In this document: piece after piece, positions 9,312 to 15,221 of the stretch
Position numbering within the stretch: the first letter of the stretch is position 1
Layout: the number at the start of each line of letters is the position of its first letter
NCBI GenBank assembly: GCA_000827265.1
Contig: KN834794.1
Coordinates: forward strand, 411,991-427,211
Source of the DNA: Collybiopsis luxurians FD-317 M1
Lineage: Eukaryota > Basidiomycota > Agaricomycetes > Agaricales > Omphalotaceae
DNA: 15,221 nucleotides
Reading direction: 5' to 3'
The notes under the pieces: model-generated
The model's input: the letters and a program-made list of their open reading frames with translations, nothing else
What the model was told of the DNA's origin: nothing
Database searches by the model: none
Position numbers and translations under genes: made by a program

Positions 9312-9385
9312 ATGTCTTCGGTTATACAGAACTTTCAATTTTCTTGGACGGGTCGGTTGGGTTGTGGTCATGATAACAGGGCTAG

Positions 9386-9746
9386 AAGCAAACAGTTTGT
9401 GCAGCGGGAAAAGGGTACGATGAATTGGAGGTGGAGGTAAATTGGGTCAATTTTCGACAGTAGGTCTTTTGTACCTTCTAAACGCTTGTACTAACACTTA
9501 GATTAGCTTGAGAACCTCCATCAGTCGGAGCTCACGTCTACAATTCTGGGGGCACTTCGTGAGCACCTGTATATTGATCACGCTGTAGGCCGTCTGTCCG
9601 GGAGTAGTCGCCAAACAGATTACCTGCTCAATCAGGTAAGCTACTTGTTCGTTCATCTACTTGAATTCGGCTTACAGCTCTAGCAGGGTTACTTGGCTTT
9701 CCACTTCAGCTCCCTCTGCGTTATTCCTAGCCCAACTTTTCCTTGA
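9386..9746 (+). CDS. Candidate small multi-exon gene or remnant, unknown product
   Basis: Three open pieces join in phase. The first, 9386-9436, encodes KQTVCAAGKGYDELEVE and ends at donor GTAAAT. An intron to 9506 follows, with branch TACTAAC at 9489-9495 and acceptor ATTAG. The second piece, 9507-9635, encodes 43 residues starting LENLHQSEL and ending TDYLLNQ, followed by donor GTAAGC at 9636. The last exon starts at 9684 or 9687 and stops at TGA 9744-9746. The acidic-to-helical middle could form a short coiled coil. No family is recognised. The 5' end is unresolved: an ATG at 9312 lies in another frame, and no intron I can find connects it in phase. It may be a truncated gene or chance; both splice signals of the first intron are good. 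Confidence 0.3.
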
Positions 9747-9806
9747 CCCATACCATTGCACTGTACCCCGCCGACCGACCGTTTCACTCTACCACTAACT
9801 TCTAAT

Positions 9807-10175
9807 ATGGAGAATCCGCCAACCTATTCGCAAAGCAATTTCTATGTTTCTCGTCCGGCCAATGTTCCCGCCACCCCACGCTGACCCTTCCAGAGTTCTG
9901 CCAATGCGTATAGACATCAAAATGCGCTGGGTTGCTAGCGTCGGTGTCGATGAATCGGAGGTGTTCGTTAACGGTAACGATGGAGCGAGATTATAAGACG
10001 GTGCCAGGAGGGGGTTTGGGCAGACGGAGGGAGTGCTCGGTGACGACATGTTCAGTGCGGGTGGAAATTTGTACAAATGGAAAAAAGGGGATGAGGCGGA
10101 CTATGACGTCCAGATATGCAGGTAACTACCGACGATTCGAAGGAGTCTACTCTTCTTAACCTTGAATCATCCTAG
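9807..10175 (+). pseudogene. Possible remnant of a small DUF6593-like agaricomycete protein
   Basis: An ATG at 9807 begins MENPPTYSQSNFYVSRP and runs into a TGA at 9882. A second frame continues with MRWVASVGVDESEVFVNG, has a TAA at 9994, and then reads MFSAGGNLYKWKKGDEADY to about 10121. The original frame then carries VTTDDSKEST at 10122-10151. A short Pro/Tyr/Ser start, a YKWK core and a DDSK tail recall the lineage-specific DUF6593 family of small fungal proteins. This resemblance is from memory of the family pattern and is weak. If correct, the gene is broken by two frame changes and one stop. The minus strand is also open over 9795-10076, so coincidence is possible. Confidence 0.25.
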
Positions 10176-10223
10176 TCACCTACATACCTTCCGACCCCAG
10201 CTCTGCAAACGATAAAAACCTTT

Positions 10224-10538
10224 ATGTCTTCCCCTGCTGCTCGAGCTGACTCCAAAGTGAGCTTCAGCTCCCTAGTAAATACATAGAGTATGATATAACA
10301 ACATAAATCGCAGCTCATTCCCTTCCACCGTTTCCTCTCTTCCAAGAGTCGGCACGAACATCGGAGGCAGGACCAACAGCAGAGCCGCGTCACACCGTAT
10401 AAATTCATGTCGAGCACCGGGAAGGGCGGGTTTTGGGAATGTCGATATCATAGCGTCAACTGCTACCTCATTTCTTCGCAAAAGCTTCGGCCACGTCACG
10501 ACCTACACTCGCCGTTCCGTCAATGGAACTGTGACTAG
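10224..10538 (+). CDS. Candidate two-exon small ORF (85 aa), unknown
   Basis: ATG at 10224 gives MSSPAARADSK. A plausible intron follows at 10257-10313 (GTGAGC...ATCGCAG, 57 nt, ATAAC as possible branch). The second exon stays open in phase for 74 codons to TAG at 10536-10538. The product is basic, rich in Arg, Ser and Gln, with no recognised motif. Other frames on both strands are also open across this GC-richer block, so the evidence is only splice signals plus an open frame. Confidence 0.2.
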
Positions 10539-11103
10539 GACATTGCGGCCGTAACGAGGAGCCAACTGAGGGTTGAGGGTATTGTACGAGTGAGTAGTCC
10601 TGTTCCGTCGAGAGGTGAAGACGAAAGCTGCTGAGAAAGGGGGAGCTGCGCGACTTGGGTATCTAATAAGGGGAAAGAATACAGGGAAACTCTACGCAAC
10701 AAAGCCAGGTACCTATAACGTGAGTTATTGGTAAATTGCAAGCTGTGGGACGTGTGCGCGACGCCCCGGGTAAGCCTGGAGGTCCGGTCCGGTCCGGTAT
10801 TAACCGAATGTTCCGGTCGTTGTTACACAAGGCAGCAGAGCTTTTTCCTCTTGATCGTCATGACCCAGAAATTCGCAAAACCTGTTTGATTGGTCTCTAC
10901 ACTGTTGTCCTATTCGCTTGGACGACAAGCCACAGTTTCTCGCAACAGGAAGAGACAAGGATATCGTACGTTTATCACCTGCATTTGCTTCCTTGCTGGA
11001 CTGCGTTCACTCTCAGCCGTTGATCATCAGGAAAGCCTTCCGACTAGGACTATACTGCTGCAAAATTTGTCTCATCACTTAACAAACCCAGAACATAATC
11101 TCG
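10539..11103. other. Spacer with direct repeat B, no firm gene
   Basis: The first half (10539-10780) shows no coding or structural signal. Just before repeat B is a short GGTCC run, four near-perfect 5-mers at 10781-10800. The open frames at 10736-11023 and 10890-11126 overlap in different frames and resemble nothing known. Confidence 0.4.
10786..10882 (+). repeat. Direct repeat copy B
   Basis: It is the partner of 8967-9056 in the same orientation. It lies about 220 bp before the plus-strand gene copy, whereas copy A lies about 135 bp outside the 5' end of the minus-strand copy in the opposite relative orientation. The repeat is therefore not simply part of the inverted duplication. Confidence 0.7.
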
Positions 11104-11334
11104 AAATGTTGCAAAAGCTTTGGTGACTTGTATGACTCGAGTACACCTTTTATTTTGTCGTCTGCTGGGCAATTTTAACAACGGCATTTCTTAGCCTTAT
11201 ACCCTCAGACGCACCTTTTAGCCTCGATCTCTCCATCGTTTCTACACCCCGTCACTTGTTTCCCGCCGCTTCTGCATGCAGCAGTCAATCTTCGACCTTC
11301 TCGCAATCAAACAGTCTAATTAGATGATGGCCTC

Positions 11335-11416
11335 GTAAGATTAACGAAGTGGCTTAATGGTGTGGAAAGCGTGCTTCCTCAACTGCTTGTACTTGTTCTG
11401 ATAACCTCCCATTTAG
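11335..11416 (+). other. Intron shared with the inverted copy (82 nt)
   Basis: The donor CTC|GTAAGATTAA is the same as in copy L, a CTGATAAC stretch lies before the end, and the acceptor is CATTTAG. Splicing joins a phase-2 exon to the long open exon starting at 11417 in the right frame. Confidence 0.5.
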
Positions 11417-11986
11417 TGAGAGGGCTTTTGTCGGTTCATATTTCACATCCACAACCTCGCATGTCTTTAATGAACAGTTGTTTGGCGCCTCCTCTAAACC
11501 ATTCCCCCACGAGATTACACGCAGAACCAGGACAGCTGCGGCAACAGATCGGGTCCTAGGTGCGCGGAGGAGATTCGAGGAAGTCAGCTCGTCGATTCTT
11601 GAGGCTCAGCAAATTGATATGCTTCCTGGATGCGAATCGTGTATCGTCACTGTGTCTGACCATCGCCTGGTCCATCCATAATCCCATCTCATCTCCCGCC
11701 GATTTCCTGCACTGTTATTTTCGCGCAGTTGCTCGCTATTCTGTGACTGCGCTCGTTCCCTCCCAGCAATTTGGTTATCGGACGACTTTCTCCCCCTTGG
11801 ACCAACTTATTCCATACTCATCGAACGTCTTGTTGGTTGTTCGGATCTTCTGATCAATGTATCGCCTCCTCATATCTTTCCGGTGGACTATCTCCACATC
11901 TCCAGCCTCATGGTTCGGCTGTCTCTTCCGAATGAACACAACTCTCTCGAATCGATTCCGTTCAATCGGAACTTTGGGCTACATTC

Positions 11987-12011
11987 ACGTCGTCCTCACG
12001 TCGTCCTCACG
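11987..12011 (+). repeat. Short tandem repeat, 11-bp unit
   Basis: ACGTCGTCCTC occurs twice head to tail and is followed by ACG. It lies inside the long exon of copy R; the inverted copy has only one such unit. It may have shifted the frame locally. Confidence 0.8.
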
Positions 12012-12250
12012 TTGCCCATTCGATTGCTGCCTACTCACTCGGATTGCTGGCATACAATGATGCTTTGTCACCTTGGACGGTAAAGCTCGCCGATCGAGAC
12101 ACCTTTTTATTCATGGTCGGTGATTATCGGATTTTATGGGTTGCTTTTTGGACGGGATTACCGACTGACTGGCTCGTCACATCCTGCAGATACGTTTATA
12201 GTGGGTTTTTGAGTGATTGGCTGTTACATATATGGTATGAACCGTCCTAG

Positions 12251-12815
12251 GGACTGGACAGTTGAACATGTCAAATGCACGACACGTTTCTAGGCCTTCG
12301 TATTCATTAGCTACACCGGACTTGTATTGTTAGGTCACATCTATTATGGGGTTGAGAATCTGTCAGGCGGTACACCAGATGGTACCTCGATGTTCGAAAC
12401 CGTTTTGTATTTCTCGTGGAATCCTGCTCACTTCCATCATATAAAGCTTTTTGATTGCTGGCACGATTATGAGACTGAGGCCGAGATCGAGTTGCGAGCT
12501 GTAGTTGCTCGCAACTATAGTTGTTGAGCCCATGATGTGATAGGAGTGCGACGAATCTCGAGGTGTATGTGAGCAAGTTGGGCATCGTTGTTTGTCGCCT
12601 AGGAAAAGAGCCGAGCGTGTCATTCATGATATACGATGAGAGCGCGCTGAGATCAATTAATTTCGGTGCACGAGTATGAATCGCGCTAGCCTCATGGCAT
12701 CCACACACGCATGTGACCTACCGTAGACAATTCAGGGTGGTGTAGCAGCAACAGATCGTGACAGTGTGACGACTGCTTCTTGTCCTGGAACCACCACCAT
12801 CGACTTTCGGAAAAC
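12251..12815. other. Upstream region of the second NLR gene, no firm gene
   Basis: A + strand frame from about 12294 (after a TTTCTAG) is open for 78 codons and starts with the hydrophobic string AFVFISYTGLVLLGHIYYG. A minus-strand frame over 12307-12708 is also open but has no ATG. Neither resembles a known protein. The region must hold the promoter of the NLR gene beginning at 12816; no clear TATA element is seen. Confidence 0.35.
12490..12516. repeat. Perfect inverted repeat, 9-bp stem and 9-nt loop
   Basis: AGTTGCGAG at 12490-12498 pairs fully with CTCGCAACT at 12508-12516. It lies about 300 bp before the NLR start codon. The role is unknown; it could be a protein-binding palindrome or chance. 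Confidence 0.6.
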
Positions 12816-15221
12816 ATGTCTATTCTTAACAACGCTCAAAATTTTCAAGCCGATAATTCCACCTTCAACAATGTTGGTGGTAGTCAAACCAACAATACAA
12901 TAACAGGTGGTGATCACACCAACAACACAATCACAATTATAAACCCACCTGTCCCAGCCGGTAAGGCAATCTTTGTGTATCGCTAAAGTGATCTCGCCTT
13001 TATTCAAAAAAATATCCCAGATGAAATTCAGCAGAAACTTCGCGAACTCCGCGAGAAGTTGAATCCTGATTTCAAAGCCCATATTGACCATGACAAGCTC
13101 TGCTTGGAAGGTACCAGGGTTGAAATCATCGACAAAATATTTCAGTGGATATATGACACTGAGACAAATGTTCCAAAAATCTTTTTTCTTCATGGTCCCG
13201 CTGGAACAGGAAAGTCTGCCATTGCCCACACCATTGGAAAGCAATGCGAAGATCAAGGTTTCCTAGGGGCATTCTTCTGCTTCGACAGAACCTTTTTTAC
13301 AGAGCAGACTCCAAGCAAAGCCTTGAAAAGCATGGCATATAGTATGGCTATGAATCTGCCAGAGTTTAGAAACTGCCTGAGTGAACTGCTCAATAAAGAT
13401 CCATTTGTGGCTGGTAGCAATAGTTTTCAGGAGCAGTGGGAAAAGTTGGTTCTAAAACCTGCACAATCGGTGTACAATACCAAGCCTGCAGTGATTATAG
13501 TAGATGCATTGGATGAGTGTGGGCCCCAGGAGGAAAATGGTCCACGAAGACAGTTTCTTTCAGTGATTATGGAAGGAGCCCAAAAGCTTCCCTCTAACTT
13601 TCGAGTTCTAGTCACATCCCGATTGGAAAATGATATTTTGGAAGTCCTCACAAAATATGCTAGCCAGCTTCACATTCAGGATATGAGCAGGTTGGAGCAT
13701 GTCAAGGAGGACATTGATAAATATGTAGTCCACAAGATGCAAAGGGCAATTGATTTGGGGAATTTTACCCTTGACCAGTGTAAAACTTTGGCAGAAAGAG
13801 CTGAAGAACACTTTCAATGGGCTTTCACTGTTTGTGAAGCTCTTTATCAGGAAGTTAAACCTGGCATAAATGTGAAACAATGCTTTGAAAAGTTCATGAA
13901 ATTATCAACAGACTCAAGCAATAGTCACACCCTCCTAGATCAATTGTACAAATCTATCCTCGAGGAAGTTTTGGATCCTACAGATCATGATGCCATGAAA
14001 GAATATAGAAAAGTAATTGGACAGATTTTGGCCACATCAGAACCTGTCTCTAAGTCAATTTTGCAATGTCTCCGAAATTCATATGACCATTACCTTGAAG
14101 AGGCTGATAATGAGAAAGGAGTTGATGCAGTCATCTCATGGCTTGGGTCTCTTTTCACTGGAGTCAATGAGCTGAATGTTCCAATACAGCCTGTTCATAC
14201 ATCAGTTTGTGATTTTCTGATGGATGAAACAAGGAGTAAAGAATTTGCTGTTCCGACTATAGAGGGGCACCGAATTATGGGAGTAGGATGCATAAAGCTT
14301 ATGACAGAACAACTACATTTTGATATGTGTAACTTGCCAAGCTCCTATTTACGGAACTCTGAGGTTGAAAATCTAGAGGAGTTAATCAAAATGGGAATAT
14401 CTCCAGAGATGTCATATGCTTGTTGTTATTGGGACATTCACTTCACTCACATTCTATGTAACAATGACATGCTGGACTTGATGGAAACATTTATCATTGG
14501 CCATGCATTTTTTTGGATGGAAGTGCTGAGTCTCCTGAATAAAATTGGGATAATATCTCGGAGTATGGACTGGATAATAGAATGGATAAAGGGTGCCAGA
14601 GTAAGTATATGGTATTCTTTAAGGATAATTAATGACTTATAACCAGCATAGGGGGCACAAGAGATTGCAACTATGGAAGAGTTGTGTAGAGACATAAAGC
14701 AATGTGTCAAGATTTTTGGAAAAATGATGATTGAATCTACTCCACATTTATATGTGTCTGCTATTCCCGTTCTGCCTGTAGAGTCAATACTGTCAAAAGT
14801 TATCCAACAACAGGCCCCTAAGGTAGCCAGAATTTGCAAAGGAAAAGAGAAGCACTGGCCAGCCATGCAGGCAATACTGGTAGGGCATGAAATGTGTATT
14901 AATTCAGTTGCATTTTCACAAAATGGACAGACAATTGTGTCAGGATCATCAGATTGTACAGTGAGAATATGGGATGCAGAGACTGGAAATCCTCTAGGGA
15001 AGCCTCTAAAGGGGCACAATGACAGGGTTAAGTCAGTAGCCTTCTCTCCAGATGGAAGGAGGATTGTGTCAGGATCATCAGACTGGACAGTGAGGATATG
15101 GGATGCAGAGACTGGAAATGCTCTAGGAAAGCCTCTAAAGGGGCACAATGGTGAGGTTCAGTCAGTAACCTTCTCTCCAGATGGAAGGAGGATTGTGTCA
15201 GGATCATCAGACTGCACAGTG
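12816..15221 (+). CDS. NACHT-WD40 NLR-type protein, N-terminal part (3' end outside window)
   Basis: This is a STAND NTPase of the NACHT-WD40 family, a presumed cytosolic sensor whose propeller detects a ligand and whose NACHT domain oligomerises. The model is exon 12816-12960, intron 12961-13020, exon 13021-14600, intron 14601-14651, and an exon from 14652 to the window end, giving 765 residues in view. The ATG at 12816 (aaaacATGTC) is the first in frame. Residues 1-48 are Asn/Thr-rich (NNAQNFQ..NSTFNNVGG). The NACHT domain has Walker A GPAGTGKS at about 107-114, Walker B IIVDALDE ending near 214, and VTSR at 246-249. A helical arm follows, with the family-typical VHTSVCDFLMD near 440 and STPHLYVSAIP near 604. 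WD40 repeats begin near residue 652. All catalytic motifs look intact and no stop interrupts the spliced frame. The N-terminus carries no known effector domain. An alternative end for the first intron cannot be excluded, since the bases before 13020 also read as plausible protein. Confidence 0.88.
12876..12935 (+). repeat. Two 30-bp in-frame repeats in the NLR N-terminus
   Basis: They encode GGSQTNNTIT and GGDHTNNTIT back to back (residues 21-40). Eight of ten residues match. The preceding NSTFNNVGG continues the same Asn/Gly pattern. Confidence 0.85.
12961..13020 (+). other. NLR intron 1 (60 nt)
   Basis: Donor GTAAGG and acceptor ATCCCAG, with GCTAAAG at 12982-12988 as a possible branch site. 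It removes the in-frame TAA at 12984-12986 and joins G|AT to make an Asp codon. Confidence 0.65.
14601..14651 (+). other. NLR intron 2 (51 nt)
   Basis: Donor GTAAGTAT follows a complete AGA codon. Branch-like TTAATGAC lies at 14629-14636 and the acceptor is GCATAG at 14651. Removal eliminates the TAA at 14640-14642 and connects the arm to the STPHLY block and WD40 array in frame. CAG at 14646 is an alternative acceptor but breaks the frame. Confidence 0.8.
14880..15221 (+). repeat. Start of a tandem 129-bp WD40 array
   Basis: The first, more diverged unit starts at GHEMCINSVAFS. The next units begin their V.SVAFSPDG block at about 15028 and 15157, exactly 129 bp apart. They are nearly identical to the units at 1-468. 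Confidence 0.9.

Larger units (their letters stand above)
11104..12250 (+). pseudogene. Gene copy R, paralogue of the inverted 7837-8830 copy, one premature stop
   Basis: This is the better preserved copy. An upstream exon ends at 11334 (phase 2) at donor GTAAGATTAA. An intron at 11335-11416 ends CATTTAG. A long exon at 11417-12079 is then open for about 221 codons except for one TAA at 11679-11681. An intron at 12080-12189 (GTAAAG, branch-like CTGAC, CATCCTGCAG) leads to a last exon that stops at TAG 12248-12250. Recognisable stretches are TSHVFNEQLFGASS, RRRFEEVSSSILEAQQ, LPAIWLSDDFLPLG and DYLHISSLMVRLSLPN. A 240-codon frame with a single stop is unlikely by chance in this composition. The upstream exon has its own in-frame stop in either plausible frame, so the start is not defined. 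No domain family is recognised and no membrane or signal segment is clear. It could still be a working gene if 11679 lies in an unseen intron. Confidence 0.5.

Noticed and set aside
11350..11420. tRNA-like A box (TGGCTTAATGG)
   Set aside because: No B box of the GTTCGANNC type follows at a suitable distance and no acceptor stem pairs. The bases lie in an intron conserved between the two gene copies.
7837..12265. Terminal inverted repeats of a DNA transposon (CAGTTAGGAC against CAGTCCCTAGGAC at the outer ends)
   Set aside because: The match is short and gapped and is explained by homologous stop-codon regions of two inverted gene copies. No target-site duplication was found. It is kept only as an alternative within the inverted-pair finding.
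12388..12405. tRNA-like B box (GTTCGAAAC)
   Set aside because: No matching A box or cloverleaf arms upstream.
12307..12708. Minus-strand open frame of 133 codons
   Set aside because: It has no ATG at its start, no family resemblance and no splice context. A plus-strand frame is open over the same bases.
12732..13256. Minus-strand open frame of 174 codons
   Set aside because: It is a shadow of the NLR first exons; the plus strand has the NACHT motifs and splice sites.
14447..15148. Minus-strand open frame of 233 codons with internal repeats
   Set aside because: It is the complement of the NLR arm and WD40 repeats; its repeats simply mirror the 129-bp units.

Overview
The window looks like nuclear DNA of an agaricomycete (mushroom-forming basidiomycete) fungus. 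The reasons are two NACHT-WD40 STAND/NLR-type genes of the kind expanded in Agaricomycetes, a canonical fungal Helitron polyprotein (DUF6570-like N-terminus, Rep/HUH, PIF1-type helicase), and 50-60 nt introns with GTAAGT/GTATGT-like donors and CTRAY-like branch sites. No bacterial gene organisation, CRISPR array, rRNA or tRNA gene is visible. The species cannot be named from sequence alone.

Layout on the + strand. (1) 1-951 (or 1045 if a good intron is used): 3' end of an NLR gene, with a 129-bp WD40 array followed by the conserved C-terminal segment of these proteins. (2) About 1326-7133: an old Helitron. The Rep half carries nine in-frame stops and two frameshifts, but the helicase half is a single open frame of over 730 codons. 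(3) 7343-7824: two exons of an unrecognised gene joined by a near-ideal 59-nt intron; its beginning and end are missing. (4) 7837-8830 on the minus strand and 11104-12250 on the plus strand: two diverged copies of the same unrecognised multi-exon gene, head to head about 2.3 kb apart. They share splice sites, protein-level similarity and a stop-codon end point, and both look decayed. (5) 8831-11103: a spacer with a roughly 90-bp direct repeat near each end and several short gene-like pieces, all low confidence. (6) 12816 to the window end: the 5' part of a second NLR gene, with an Asn-rich N-terminus containing a 10-residue tandem repeat, a NACHT domain with intact Walker A and B, and the start of another 129-bp WD40 array.

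The two NLR genes have the same orientation and nearly identical WD40 units, so this is probably part of an NLR cluster invaded by a Helitron. By eye the sequence is a mosaic: NLR and Helitron DNA (1 to about 7680, and about 13100 to the end) is strongly CpG-poor, while the block between them is CpG-rich. That fits methylation and deamination of repeated DNA on either side of a younger or differently treated segment. The NLR genes would encode intracellular sensors (ligand-binding WD40 propeller, NTPase switch, N-terminal signalling segment). The Helitron would once have moved by rolling-circle replication, and its Rep is now broken.
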